Origin: an uncultured Eubacterium sp.
GTDB lineage: Bacteria; Bacillota; Clostridia; Lachnospirales; Lachnospiraceae
Reading direction: 5' to 3'
Assembly: GCA_910577295.1 (NCBI GenBank)
Contig: CAJTLS010000031.1
Span: 345 to 20,287, forward strand
DNA length: 19,943 bases
Shown: one piece after another, positions 6,968 to 15,691 of the stretch
Numbering within the stretch: position 1 is the first letter of the stretch
How the letters are laid out: each line of letters starts with the position of its first letter
Notes under the pieces: generated by a model
The model's input: only the letters and a program-made list of their open reading frames with translations
What the model was told of the DNA's origin: nothing
Database searches by the model: none
Made by a program: the position numbers and the translations under genes

Positions 6968-7468
6968 TCACATATTTCCGATTGCCTGCTCAAGAGACTG
7001 GCTCTCTTCTTCCGATAAGGAAACAAATACTTCGCCTGCTTTTACTTCCTTAATGTAAATGTAACAGCCTTCTTTGTTACTATGCATGGAATTCATAATA
7101 AATCCATCATTCTCTTTCGTAAGAAGCGTCAGAACAAAACTTAATGTTCCTCCTACCTGTTTGAAAGCATCATATTTGACAATACCGATTTTTTGATAAG
7201 TTTTCAAAAGATTTGTCTCAATACCATTTAATCTCGTATCAATTTCTCTGATTTTCTCGTTAATAAAATCCATATTTTCAAACTTCTTATGGAACGATTC
7301 CTCCAGACTCCTGCCGTCGGCCCCTTCCATTAAACTCATATATCTTTTCTTCAGGGAGCTGTTCTTACCTATTAAAACAATACAAAGAATAAGTAAAATA
7401 AAAATACATCCGATGGCGCCTAATAATACTACATCCGTACTGAGACCGTAATCACTAAACTGAAACAT
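6968..7468 (-). CDS. DUF4446 family membrane-anchored protein
   Basis: The 166-residue product has one strong N-terminal transmembrane helix (about 15-37, LLGAIGCIFILLILCIVLIG). A charged, coiled-coil-like stretch follows (about 40-95, with NGIETNLLKTYQKIG), then a beta-rich end containing GIVKYDAFKQVGGTLSF. Architecture and position, third after parA and parB, match DUF4446, which in clostridia commonly sits there; its function is unknown. A link to chromosome segregation or envelope is only suggested by context. The start is ATG at 7468 with AAGGAGG upstream, 30 bases after the parB stop. No clear terminator lies downstream on this strand. Confidence 0.85.
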   Translation of the reverse strand: MFQFSDYGLSTDVVLLGAIGCIFILLILCIVLIGKNSSLKKRYMSLMEGADGRSLEESFHKKFENMDFINEKIREIDTRLNGIETNLLKTYQKIGIVKYDAFKQVGGTLSFVLTLLTKENDGFIMNSMHSNKEGCYIYIKEVKAGEVFVSLSEEESQSLEQAIGNM

Positions 7469-7498
7469 TCTTCTTCCTCCTTACAAACATCTGTTCGA

Positions 7499-8380
7499 TT
7501 ATTTAAAGTATGCTACTATTTTTTCCAATTCTTCCTGAGAATAATATTCTATCTCTATTTTACCCTTATTTTCTGATTTACGATTTATTTTCACTTTTGT
7601 ACCTATCTTTTGTTTCAATTGTTCTTCCATATCTTTATAGACAAAATCATTTTTCAATTCTTTTTTCGCAGATGGCTTCACCGGCTGATTCATTGCCTTA
7701 ACCATCCTTTCTATATCGCGGACACTCAATTTGTCATGGACAATTTTTTCTGCTGCCTCAATTTGCTGCTCGGCATCTTCGAGAGAAAGAAGCGCTCGGG
7801 CATGTCCACTCGATATAGATTCCTCAACTAACATATCCAACACCTTATCATCCAATTTGAGAAGACGAAGAGAATTTGTAATTGCAGAGCGGCTCTTTGA
7901 GACACGAACTGCCAGTTCTTCCTGCTTCAAATTGTATTCTTTAATCAGATTTTGATAAGCTCTTGCCTCTTCCACCGGATTTAGGTCCTCGCGCTGAATA
8001 TTTTCGATTAGCGCAACTTCCATAATTTCCTGTGGCGTATAATCTTTGATTACTACGGGAACTTCCTTTAAACCAGCCAGTTTAGCAGCACGCCAGCGAC
8101 GCTCTCCTGCAATAATTTCATAGTAGTCCTCTTTCTTTGCTACGACAAGCGGCTGCACGATTCCGTGCTGTTTAATAGATTCGCTCAATTCATGCAGCGC
8201 TTCTTCATTAAACGATTTTCGCGGCTGCTTTTTATTTGGCTCTACTTCATTTATTTTTAGTATCGTTTCACCCGTTTTTGTAGTATTCTCTTCCGGCTTC
8301 TGACTGGTAGCTTTTCCAATTGCTTTTGGCGGTATCATGGAATCCAATCCTTTTCCCAGACCTGTTCTCCTCGTTGCCAT
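7499..8380 (-). CDS. parB: chromosome partitioning protein ParB (Spo0J), CTP-dependent DNA clamp
   Basis: ParB loads onto parS centromere sites, spreads as a CTP-gated sliding clamp and recruits SMC, working with ParA in origin segregation. The 293 residues show the N-terminal ParA-interacting peptide (RTGLGKGLDSMIP, 5-17), the ParB/Srx CTP-binding fold with GERRWR at 92-97 and ENIQRED at 126-132, a helix-turn-helix at about 153-172 (EELAVRVSKSRSAITNSL) that reads parS, and a C-terminal dimerisation domain. The start is ATG at 8380. The parA stop overlaps it by one base (TAATG), so translation is probably coupled. Two perfect parS sites are in the same window at 9259 and 9302. Confidence 0.97.
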   Translation of the reverse strand: MATRRTGLGKGLDSMIPPKAIGKATSQKPEENTTKTGETILKINEVEPNKKQPRKSFNEEALHELSESIKQHGIVQPLVVAKKEDYYEIIAGERRWRAAKLAGLKEVPVVIKDYTPQEIMEVALIENIQREDLNPVEEARAYQNLIKEYNLKQEELAVRVSKSRSAITNSLRLLKLDDKVLDMLVEESISSGHARALLSLEDAEQQIEAAEKIVHDKLSVRDIERMVKAMNQPVKPSAKKELKNDFVYKDMEEQLKQKIGTKVKINRKSENKGKIEIEYYSQEELEKIVAYFK

Positions 8381-9153
8381 TATCTTTTGCTCCTTTCAAT
8401 CACTTCCTCTGCCAACGCCATATATGCTTTCGCTCCTGTCGAACGAATATCATATTGAGTAATCGGCAATCCATGACTAGGGGCCTCTGCCAGACGAATC
8501 CCTCGAGGAATAATGGTATCATAAATCGTCTGATTCAAATTGTTTCTTACATTTTCTATTACCTGCATGGAAAGATTTGTTCTTCCGTCATACATAGTAA
8601 AAACAACCCCGTTAATACACAGTTTAGGATTCAAACGATCTTTCACAAGATTAATCGTATAAATAAGCTGACTCAATCCCTCCAATGCATAATACTCACA
8701 CTGTATCGGAACAAGAACGGAATTTGCTGTTGTCATGGAATTAATCGTCAATGTATTCAGAGAGGGAGGACAATCAATAATAATGAAATCATATCTTTCT
8801 TTTACTTTTGAAATAATGTTGTTCAAAATGTAATTGCGGTCTTCCATATCCATTGTTTCAATCTCAATACCAGCCAAATTAACATTTGCGGCTAATACAT
8901 CCAAATTGTCAAAAATATCCTTTTGCACACATTCATCAAATGTATTATCACCAATCATTAATTGATAAACTGTTGTTTCCAATTCATCCTTATCAATGCC
9001 AATTCCACTGGATGTATTCCCCTGTGGGTCCATATCAATGACTAAAACATGTTTGCCTTTTTCTGCCAGAGCCGCGGCAAGGTTAATTGTCGTAGTTGTT
9101 TTACCGACGCCGCCTTTCTGATTGGCTATCGCCATAATTTCACACTCACTCAT
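8380..9153 (-). CDS. parA: chromosome partitioning ATPase ParA (Soj)
   Basis: This Walker-type ATPase binds nucleoid DNA, is stimulated by ParB, and in Bacillus also modulates DnaA. The 257-residue protein has the deviant Walker A KGGVGKTTT at 13-21 (signature Lys13 plus Lys18), the DMDPQGNTSSG switch, and DCPPSLNTLT as Walker B. ATG 9153 is the chosen start; its GGAGG is rather far (12 bases). An internal ATG six codons later gives MAIANQKGG, closer to the usual family start, but has no ribosome site. It heads the parA-parB-DUF4446 operon with its own promoter at 9192-9220 and parS sites just upstream, so ParB spreading could influence its expression. Confidence 0.96.
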   Translation of the reverse strand: MSECEIMAIANQKGGVGKTTTTINLAAALAEKGKHVLVIDMDPQGNTSSGIGIDKDELETTVYQLMIGDNTFDECVQKDIFDNLDVLAANVNLAGIEIETMDMEDRNYILNNIISKVKERYDFIIIDCPPSLNTLTINSMTTANSVLVPIQCEYYALEGLSQLIYTINLVKDRLNPKLCINGVVFTMYDGRTNLSMQVIENVRNNLNQTIYDTIIPRGIRLAEAPSHGLPITQYDIRSTGAKAYMALAEEVIERSKR

Positions 9154-9191
9154 ATTTTTCTTTTGCCTCCATTCATAACTCGACTATTGCC

Positions 9192-9220
9192 ATTATAGCA
9201 TTTCAAAAAGCATTTGACTA
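9192..9220 (-). promoter_or_regulatory. promoter of the parA-parB-DUF4446 operon
   Basis: On the minus strand TAGTCA (9220-9215), a 17-bp spacer and a perfect TATAAT (9197-9192) lie about 40 bases before the parA start. The nearer parS palindrome begins 38 bp upstream of the -35. Confidence 0.7.
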
Positions 9221-9258
9221 CATAAATTTGCTTTTTTTATCTTATTTCATCAATACAA

Positions 9259-9274
9259 TGTTTCACGTGAAACA
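9259..9274. promoter_or_regulatory. parS centromere site 1
   Basis: The 16-base palindrome TGTTTCACGTGAAACA is an excellent match to the conserved bacterial parS sequence. It lies between the parA promoter and the rsmG end, the usual place beside the ParABS genes. Confidence 0.95.
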
Positions 9275-9301
9275 ATTTCTGTTTTCTATCTGTTTCTATT
9301 A

Positions 9302-9317
9302 TGTTTCACGTGAAACA
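9302..9317. promoter_or_regulatory. parS centromere site 2
   Basis: An identical TGTTTCACGTGAAACA copy, extended by one matching base pair on each side (18-bp palindrome, 9301-9318). It is centred 43 bp from site 1, about four helical turns. Its last base directly abuts the stop codon of rsmG. Confidence 0.95.
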
Positions 9318-10019
9318 TTATAAAGGTTTCTTCTTCGGTTTACCATCTTTTCTTGGATACCTGTCTTTCGTGAGTTCATTATTTTGAATAAATAATAAAT
9401 ATCTCTCTTCTTCCTCTCTCAATTTATACCTCTTACAATAACGAAAGACTGCCCCCAATTCAGTAAATGCATGAGACGCTTTTTGAATTTCCTCTTCTTG
9501 ACGTTTTCCTTTATAAGAAATGAAATACCCCTCTTTCTTTACAAAGGGAATACAATATTCCATTAAAACCGGAAGCTCTGCAACTGCTCTTGACACAACA
9601 AAATCAAATTGATTGCGGAATTCCTCTTTTCTTCCAAAAGTCTCTGCCCTGCCGTGAAAAGTCTCTACATTTTTTAAAGATAGTTCAGTGATTACTTTTT
9701 GAAGAAAATCAATTCTCTTATTCAGTGAGTCCAGTAATACAAATTTCTTTTCCGGATTTAAAATCGCAAGCACCATTCCGGGAAAACCGGCGCCGGTTCC
9801 CACATCAAGTACTTTTGCTGAATTACTCTCTTTCCAAATATCAGCTAACATAAGAAAAGAAGAATCAAGAAAATGTTTCCATATGACGTCTTCATATTCT
9901 GTTATGGAAGTCAAATTTATCTTCTCATTTTCTTCAACAAGCAACTCGTAATATATATTTAATTTTCTTTTTTGTTCTTGTGAGAGCGAAATACCATAAG
10001 TCTCAAATACTTTTTTCAT
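9318..10019 (-). CDS. rsmG: 16S rRNA (guanine-527-N7)-methyltransferase
   Basis: RsmG (GidB) methylates G527 of 16S rRNA with SAM; in many bacteria its loss gives low-level streptomycin resistance. The 233-residue protein shows the SAM-binding motif LDVGTGAGFPG at 71-81, preceded by NLTSI...HFLDS typical of the family, and SRAVAELP in the core. The C-terminus is a lysine-rich tail (DGKPKKKPL). It starts at ATG 10019, overlapping the mnmG stop by four bases (ATGA), and is the last gene of the rpmH-to-rsmG operon. Its stop codon touches a parS site. Confidence 0.96.
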   Translation of the reverse strand: MKKVFETYGISLSQEQKRKLNIYYELLVEENEKINLTSITEYEDVIWKHFLDSSFLMLADIWKESNSAKVLDVGTGAGFPGMVLAILNPEKKFVLLDSLNKRIDFLQKVITELSLKNVETFHGRAETFGRKEEFRNQFDFVVSRAVAELPVLMEYCIPFVKKEGYFISYKGKRQEEEIQKASHAFTELGAVFRYCKRYKLREEEERYLLFIQNNELTKDRYPRKDGKPKKKPL

Positions 10020-11899
10020 TTTCCACTTCCTATTCTGCTATTCTGCTCCAAATAGATTAGTAATACCGATATATCAGAAGGAGATACTCCACTAATTCGG
10101 GCAGCCTGTCCAACCGATTCCGGCCGTATATTGGACAACTTTTGAATTGCCTCTAATCGCAGGCTTTTTATATCATTATAATCTATATTGGCGGGAATCC
10201 TTTTCTTTTCCAATTTATGAAACTGCTCAACTTGTTTCTGCTGCCTCTTTATATATCCTTCATATTTTAAAATAATATTTACTTCCTCTTTTACCTCATC
10301 TGATAAATGCGGGCGCTGCTCATCAATCGGAGACAAAACTTCATAATTCAATTCCGGTCTCCGTATCAATTCAGCAAGTGTGACGCCGCTTACTAACTTC
10401 GTGCTGTTATATGTTTCCAACACTTTTTGTACTTGTTCGGTATTGCCGACGTGCGTCATTTTCATCCTCTCGACTTCCTGCCTGATTTGATTATACTTTT
10501 CTACAAAACGCTGATACCTTTCTTCCGAAATCAGACCGACTTCATAACCAAGTTCTGTCAATCTCTCATCGGCATTATCCTGCCGAAGAAGAAGACGGTA
10601 TTCGGCGCGGGAAGTCATCATCCGATATGGTTCATTCGTTCCCTTTGTCACCAAATCATCAATTAATACGCCTACATATCCCTGCGAACGGTCAATAATA
10701 ACCGGCTCTTTTCCCAAAACTTTGCGGGCGGCATTGATTCCTGCTACCAATCCCTGTGCAGCAGCTTCTTCATAACCGGAACTTCCATTTGCCTGTCCGG
10801 CGCTGTAAAGTCCTTTTATTTTCTTTAATTCCAAAGTAGGAAGTAATTCCAGAGAATCAATACAATCGTACTCAATGGCATAGGCATTTCTAACAATTCG
10901 CGCATGCTCAAGTCCGGGCACAGACTGATACATCTTTTCCTGAACATCTTCCGGCAAAGAACTCGACATCCCTCCCACATACATTTCATTCGTGTAATTT
11001 CCCTCCGGCTCAATAAATACCTGATGACGGTTTTTATCGGAGAAACGAACAACCTTATCCTCGATGGAGGGACAATAACGCGGGCCAGTGCCTTTAATAT
11101 AACCGGAAAAAAGAGGAGAACGATCTAAATTTTCTCTTATAATATCATGCGTTTCCTCATTTGTATAAGTGAGCCAACACTTTACCTGTTCCCGCTGCAA
11201 ATCTTCTGCTTCATTCATAAAAGAAAACGGTACAATCTTCTCGTCGCCATATTGAGGCTCCATCTTGGAATAGTCAATTGTACTGCCATCCATGCGGGCA
11301 GGAGTTCCCGTCTTGAATCTTCTGATGGAAATACCTGCTTTGAGAAGAGAATCTGTGAGATGCGTAGCTGCCTGTAATCCATTGGGACCGGTATGAACTG
11401 CTATCTCGCCGGTAATACATTTCGCATTAAGATAAGTTCCCGTACACAAAATGCATACGCGGCAGGAATACTCATTACCGGTATAAGAACGGACACCGGT
11501 AATTTTTCCATCCTCGATAAGTAAATCCGTAATCTCTCCTTGTTTAATCGAAAGATTATCCGTCTCCTCCAATACTTTTCTCATCGCATAACTGTATTCT
11601 TTTTTATCTGCCTGCGCCCTCAGTGAATGGACAGCAGGTCCCTTTGACTGATTCAACATTTTAGACTGGATAAATGTCTTATCAATATTCTTTCCCATCT
11701 CTCCGCCGAGAGCATCAATTTCCCGAACCAGATGTCCTTTTGACGTTCCCCCAATATTGGGATTACAGGGCATCATAGCAATACTATCAACACTTACCGT
11801 AAAAATAACTGTTTTTAACGATAATCTCGCCAATGCCAAAGCAGCCTCACAGCCCGCATGTCCGGCACCCACTACAATAGCATCATAATAATCTATCAT
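10016..11899 (-). CDS. mnmG: tRNA uridine-34 5-carboxymethylaminomethyl modification enzyme MnmG (GidA)
   Basis: MnmG is the FAD and NADH-dependent partner of MnmE; together they install the cmnm5 group on wobble uridine 34 of certain tRNAs. The 627 residues match the family's usual size. The N-terminal dinucleotide fold is evident (IVVGAGHAGCEAA, glycines 11, 13 and 16), followed by PCNPNIGG, the family signature GPRYCPSIEDKVVRF and the FAD-proximal YSAGQANGSSGYEEAAAQG region. The C-terminal helical domain for tRNA and MnmE contact ends the protein. ATG 11899 follows a strong GGGGAGGA site. The gene is 13 bases after mnmE and overlaps rsmG by four bases. Confidence 0.97.
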   Translation of the reverse strand: MIDYYDAIVVGAGHAGCEAALALARLSLKTVIFTVSVDSIAMMPCNPNIGGTSKGHLVREIDALGGEMGKNIDKTFIQSKMLNQSKGPAVHSLRAQADKKEYSYAMRKVLEETDNLSIKQGEITDLLIEDGKITGVRSYTGNEYSCRVCILCTGTYLNAKCITGEIAVHTGPNGLQAATHLTDSLLKAGISIRRFKTGTPARMDGSTIDYSKMEPQYGDEKIVPFSFMNEAEDLQREQVKCWLTYTNEETHDIIRENLDRSPLFSGYIKGTGPRYCPSIEDKVVRFSDKNRHQVFIEPEGNYTNEMYVGGMSSSLPEDVQEKMYQSVPGLEHARIVRNAYAIEYDCIDSLELLPTLELKKIKGLYSAGQANGSSGYEEAAAQGLVAGINAARKVLGKEPVIIDRSQGYVGVLIDDLVTKGTNEPYRMMTSRAEYRLLLRQDNADERLTELGYEVGLISEERYQRFVEKYNQIRQEVERMKMTHVGNTEQVQKVLETYNSTKLVSGVTLAELIRRPELNYEVLSPIDEQRPHLSDEVKEEVNIILKYEGYIKRQQKQVEQFHKLEKKRIPANIDYNDIKSLRLEAIQKLSNIRPESVGQAARISGVSPSDISVLLIYLEQNSRIGSGK

Positions 11900-11912
11900 G
11901 ATATTCCTCCCC

Positions 11913-13298
11913 TTATTTTCCCATACAAAAATCTTTAAATATCTTCTCGATTATGTCTTCTTCAACCGTCTCTCCAATAATAAGACCAAGTGATTCATAA
12001 GCGTCTGTCAAATCTATGGCATACATATCTTCCGGCATGCCTATCTGTATACTTTCCTCTACTTTTTCCAGACTTTCCTTTGTCTTCAAAAGTGCCTCCC
12101 GCTGCCGTATATTCGTAATATAGATTTCTTCTTTTGAATCCACCTTTCTGTCCGACAATAACTGATTCAAATAATCTTCCAGTTCATCTAATCCCTCTCC
12201 TCTTTTAGCAGAGAAAGGAATCACTTTTTTATTGCTGTACCGCGTTATCTCTTCTCTTTGTAATGCGGCAGGTAAATCATTTTTATTTAATAAAATTACG
12301 CCATCTTTTTCTTCAATCAATGACAAAACTTCTCTGTCTTCTTCGGAAAGACTTTCATTCTGATTGAGAACACAAATAACGAAATCCGCCTTTTCCGTTG
12401 ATTCTTTCGACTTAGCAATTCCAATACATTCCACTTCATTTTCAGTTTGATGAATCCCTGCAGTATCAATGAGGCGCAGCAGATGATTACCAATCCTTAT
12501 ATCCTCTTCCAACGTATCTCTTGTCGTGCCGGGAACATTCGTCACGATGGCGCGGTTTTCCCGCAACATACAATTTAGAAGAGAAGACTTTCCTACATTT
12601 GGTTTTCCTACAATTACCGTATGAATACCATCCTTTATAAGCCGCCCATTATTACTATTTTCAACCAAATGATTTACTTCTGTTAATAAATAATCAACAT
12701 GCGACTCAATACGCTCCGTAAAATCATCGAGTGAAATATGCTCTGGGTCATCCAGAGCAGCTTCCAGATAAGCTACATCTTCCAAAATCATTTCTCGCAG
12801 AGCAACAACTTTTTCCCTTACCTTACCGCATAACTGCTGTAAAGAATTTTGCAGGGCAAGTTTGCTTTTTGACTGAATAACATCCATAACCGACTCTGCC
12901 TGTGATAAATCAAGACGGCCGTTTAGAAAAGCACGTTTCGTAAACTCCCCCGGTTCAGCGATACGAACGCCGCATTTCAATAATAATTGCAATATTTCCT
13001 CACAAATATAATGACCGCCATGACAATGGATTTCAATAACATCCTCCCGCGTATAACTGCGCGGAGCTTTCATCAATAGTACAAGCACTTCATCAAGCAA
13101 ACGATTTGACCCATCACAAATAAACCCATAATGTATCGTATGAGTTTCATATCTTGATAAATCAATTCGATTTCCTTTTCCATCACAAAAAATATTGCTC
13201 ACAGCGGCAAATGTTTCTTTTCCGCTGACTCGTATTACACTGATACTTCCATTTCCCGATGAAGTAGCCGTGGCGGCAATAGTATTTTCATATAACAT
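11913..13298 (-). CDS. mnmE: tRNA modification GTPase MnmE (TrmE)
   Basis: MnmE is a potassium-activated GTPase that binds a 5-formyl-tetrahydrofolate-type cofactor and works with MnmG on U34 modification. The 461 residues show the N-terminal folate-binding domain (DTIAAxAT-like start, ENTIAATATS), a helical domain, and an inserted G domain: G1 GKPNVGKSS at 231-239, G2 VPGTTRD at 255-261, G3 DTAG at 278-281 and G4 NKND at 338-341. The C-terminus is FCMGK, carrying the invariant C-x-G-K catalytic cysteine motif (Cys458). The start is ATG at 13298 with AAGGTGG upstream. A strong hairpin separates it from jag, so expression relative to upstream genes may be reduced. Confidence 0.97.
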   Translation of the reverse strand: MLYENTIAATATSSGNGSISVIRVSGKETFAAVSNIFCDGKGNRIDLSRYETHTIHYGFICDGSNRLLDEVLVLLMKAPRSYTREDVIEIHCHGGHYICEEILQLLLKCGVRIAEPGEFTKRAFLNGRLDLSQAESVMDVIQSKSKLALQNSLQQLCGKVREKVVALREMILEDVAYLEAALDDPEHISLDDFTERIESHVDYLLTEVNHLVENSNNGRLIKDGIHTVIVGKPNVGKSSLLNCMLRENRAIVTNVPGTTRDTLEEDIRIGNHLLRLIDTAGIHQTENEVECIGIAKSKESTEKADFVICVLNQNESLSEEDREVLSLIEEKDGVILLNKNDLPAALQREEITRYSNKKVIPFSAKRGEGLDELEDYLNQLLSDRKVDSKEEIYITNIRQREALLKTKESLEKVEESIQIGMPEDMYAIDLTDAYESLGLIIGETVEEDIIEKIFKDFCMGK

Positions 13299-13326
13299 AA
13301 TAATTCATCCACCTTTACAGGTAACA

Positions 13327-13354
13327 AAAGGCTGAATCATAAGATTCAGCCTTT
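13327..13354 (-). terminator. intergenic hairpin between jag and mnmE, possible terminator or attenuator
   Basis: A perfect 12-bp stem (13327-13338 with 13343-13354) has a 4-base loop and lies just after the jag stop. On the minus strand it is followed by only a short T run (TTTTG), so termination is probably partial, or the structure protects or processes the mRNA. Confidence 0.6.
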
Positions 13355-13359
13355 CACAC

Positions 13360-14097
13360 TTAATCTTCTTTTTCAATTTCTCTCTTTTCCGAATATGGTC
13401 TTCTGCGCTCACGGGAATAAGTATTTCTCCGTCTTCTATAATTATTTCTTCTCGGCAAATCCGAAGCATATTCCCGATTCAATGTAACGACTACTTTCCG
13501 ATGCGGCTCGTCACCCTCGCTATGTGTATCTACATATTTATCATTTTGCAGTTCCGCATGGATAATTCTTCTCTCATAAGGATTCATTGGCTCAAGGAAT
13601 GCCGGACGACCCGTCTTTTTCACTTTACTTGCCACATTTCGTGCGAGATTTTCAATTGTCTCTTTTCTTCTCTGACGGTAATTTTCAGTATCAATCTTTA
13701 TTTTAATATAGTCTTCAGTCTTCTTGTTGGCAACCAGAGATGTTAAATATTGTAGTGAATCTAATGTCTGCCCTCTTTTTCCGATAAGCATACCCATCTC
13801 ATCACCTTTGAGTTCAATATTCATCTGGCGCTCCTGCTCGTCAAAATCAATTTCTATTTCTACAATAATTTTCATTGCATCAAAGACTTTTGTAAGAAAA
13901 TCTTTTACATTATCGATTACATCCTTCTTTTTGCGAACCCGAATGACAGCAGGTTTACTAAATAAACCTAAAATACCATTCTTCTCTTCTTCTATTACTT
14001 CATATTCAATTTGGTCGCTCGTTGTTTCCATTTGGATTAAAGCATTTGTCAAAGCCTCATCTGCTGTTTTTGCAGAAAACTCTTTCCATTCTTCCAT
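13360..14097 (-). CDS. khpB: RNA-binding protein KhpB (Jag/EloR), KH and R3H domains
   Basis: KhpB (Jag) binds RNA, usually with KhpA, and affects cell elongation and division in Firmicutes. The 245 residues run in order: Jag_N domain (1 to about 55, ending GLFSKPAVIRVRKK), KH domain with the GxxG loop in LIGKRGQTLDSLQYL (104-118), and R3H domain with RRIIH (176-180) followed by THSEGDEPHRKVVV. The last 30 residues are an Arg-rich tail not required by the family core, which probably adds nonspecific RNA affinity. ATG 14097 has AGGGGGA upstream and lies 11 bases after yidC, the standard yidC-jag pair. Confidence 0.95.
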   Translation of the reverse strand: MEEWKEFSAKTADEALTNALIQMETTSDQIEYEVIEEEKNGILGLFSKPAVIRVRKKKDVIDNVKDFLTKVFDAMKIIVEIEIDFDEQERQMNIELKGDEMGMLIGKRGQTLDSLQYLTSLVANKKTEDYIKIKIDTENYRQRRKETIENLARNVASKVKKTGRPAFLEPMNPYERRIIHAELQNDKYVDTHSEGDEPHRKVVVTLNREYASDLPRRNNYRRRRNTYSRERRRPYSEKREIEKED

Positions 14098-14108
14098 TTT
14101 CTTTCCCC

Positions 14109-15092
14109 CTACTTCTTATCTTTTTTACCGGAAAGCATATGAGCATAGCCTGCAATGCTACCTGATTCATAATTTTTCTTTTCTTCAATGCTTACATCTT
14201 CTACTTTATCTGAAGTCTCTTTATTTTGATAAGCAGATGCACTCTTAATCGTAGAAGTACGTTTTTTCGCATACTCTTCCATTTGCTTATTCATTTCCGC
14301 ACGTTTTGCATTTTTTTTGGAAGCCTTTTCCTTGTTTTTCTCAATCAAATCATCCATAGAAATACTATCTACTTTTCGATTAATCAAAATAGCCTGAACA
14401 ATTCGGAATAAACTACCGGCTACCCAGTAAAGACCAATATACATTGGTAAACTCAAACAAAAAAATCCTGACATAAATGGCATAAAATAATTCATCATTT
14501 TCATTGAGCTTGCCATCGAATCCTGTTCCTGTTTATCATCGGTTTTTACCTGCATCAGTTTCGTATTTAAAAACTGTAATACTACGGCAAGTACCGGAAT
14601 AAGAAAAGCAGCCCATCCGAAGGTATGTCCCTCGCGAAAGAAATTTAATGGACTTGAATCAATATTCAACCCTAAGAAAATATTTGAATCTTTCGCCTCA
14701 GCCAAAGCCGGCACATATTTCTTTACATCATACATAACCCGATACAGACAGTACATGACAGGTAAAGTAACAATCAGCGGAAGACAGCCGCTAAACGGAC
14801 TGATTCCGTATTTCGCATAAACTGCCTGTGTCTCCTGATTCATTTTCATCTGAGACGCCTGATCTGTCTTTCCTTTATACTTTTTCTGAATCGCTTTAAT
14901 CTCCGGATTAATTTTACTCATTAAACGGGATGATTTTTGCTGCTTCGAATTGAGAGGGTACATAAGCAAATACGCAACAATGGTAAACAAAATAATACAA
15001 AGTCCAGTATTATGAATGCCTATTGTATGAAATACAGCCCAATCAATACCAAAAAGGATTTTACCAAAAATCCAATATAACCAATCTAACAA
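14109..15092 (-). CDS. yidC: membrane protein insertase YidC/Oxa1
   Basis: YidC inserts and folds inner-membrane proteins, alone or with Sec. The 327-residue Gram-positive type lacks the large periplasmic domain. An N-terminal membrane segment is followed by the TM region GLCIILFTIVAYLLMYPL, a cytoplasmic loop rich in Lys/Gln (SKQQKSSRLMSKINPEI) typical of Oxa1, further TM helices (LPLIVTLPVMYCLYRVM and others) and a long charged cytoplasmic tail. No lipobox is apparent at the N-terminus. The start codon is TTG at 15092, supported by a strong GGAGG eight bases upstream and by the absence of any in-frame ATG before a core helix. It lies between yidD and jag in the conserved operon. Confidence 0.95.
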   Translation of the reverse strand: MLDWLYWIFGKILFGIDWAVFHTIGIHNTGLCIILFTIVAYLLMYPLNSKQQKSSRLMSKINPEIKAIQKKYKGKTDQASQMKMNQETQAVYAKYGISPFSGCLPLIVTLPVMYCLYRVMYDVKKYVPALAEAKDSNIFLGLNIDSSPLNFFREGHTFGWAAFLIPVLAVVLQFLNTKLMQVKTDDKQEQDSMASSMKMMNYFMPFMSGFFCLSLPMYIGLYWVAGSLFRIVQAILINRKVDSISMDDLIEKNKEKASKKNAKRAEMNKQMEEYAKKRTSTIKSASAYQNKETSDKVEDVSIEEKKNYESGSIAGYAHMLSGKKDKK

Positions 15093-15111
15093 AATTATTT
15101 CCTCCTGTTAT

Positions 15112-15324
15112 TTACGGCACAGGGTCATAACCGCCTTTATGAAAAGGATGACATCTTAAAATTCTTTTGACAGCCAAAAAACCACCTTTCCATGCACCAT
15201 ATTTTTGTATGGCCTGAACTGCATATTCAGAGCAGGATGGTGTATAGATGCAAGAAGGTGTTCTCTTCATCGGCGATATATATTTTCGATATATGTGTAA
15301 CATTCCCAATAAGATTTTTTTCAC
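15112..15324 (-). CDS. yidD: membrane protein insertion efficiency factor YidD
   Basis: YidD is a small amphipathic membrane-associated protein that assists YidC-dependent insertion. The 70 residues include the family core YRKYISP...CIYTPSCSEYA with three cysteines in total and the terminal RCHPFHKGGYDPVP motif, so it is complete. The usual tyrosine-proline segment before CSEYA is present as YTPS. The start is GTG at 15324 with a modest AAGTGAG site. It is nine bases after rnpA and 19 bases before yidC. Confidence 0.95.
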   Translation of the reverse strand: MKKILLGMLHIYRKYISPMKRTPSCIYTPSCSEYAVQAIQKYGAWKGGFLAVKRILRCHPFHKGGYDPVP

Positions 15325-15333
15325 ATACTCACT

Positions 15334-15663
15334 TCATTTCAAAATTCCATGTAATTTTAGTAAATGAATTACTGCGCCGTCTACTTCTTTAAATGTCCTG
15401 TTACTGACATTCTTTCTGGCAACAATCACAATTCTGTTGCCCTCTTTTACAAATGCGTCATTTTTACGAACGGATTCTCTTAACAATCTGGTAATGCGAT
15501 GACGCACAACACTGTTTCCTACTTTTTTACTGACTGAAAAACCATATCGGCTGGGACCACTCTCCCCGGTTTTTACATACATTACCAGAAATTTATTTGC
15601 TTTTGATTTACCGAATTTGTAAACCTTTTGAAATTCAGGATTTTTTCCTAATTTTTCAAACAA
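15334..15663 (-). CDS. rnpA: ribonuclease P protein component
   Basis: RnpA is the basic protein that helps the RNase P RNA cut precursor tRNA 5' leaders. The 109-residue product shows the family pattern KNPEFQKVYKFGKS near the N-terminus and the RNA-binding block GFSVSKKVGNSVVRHRITRLLRES. The central RNR motif reads RHR here (54-56), a conservative variation. The start codon is TTG at 15663, supported by GGGAGAA ten bases upstream; no in-frame ATG precedes the conserved region. It follows rpmH with a hairpin in the gap, the universal rpmH-rnpA pair. Confidence 0.95.
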   Translation of the reverse strand: MFEKLGKNPEFQKVYKFGKSKANKFLVMYVKTGESGPSRYGFSVSKKVGNSVVRHRITRLLRESVRKNDAFVKEGNRIVIVARKNVSNRTFKEVDGAVIHLLKLHGILK

Positions 15664-15691
15664 TCTTTTCTCCCTCTGACAATGAGAAGAA

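Noticed and set aside
6829..7026. 65-codon minus-strand ORF across tRNA-Lys ending GLEPRTP
   Set aside because: This C-terminal string is the familiar false translation of the antisense of a tRNA T arm; no gene is likely.
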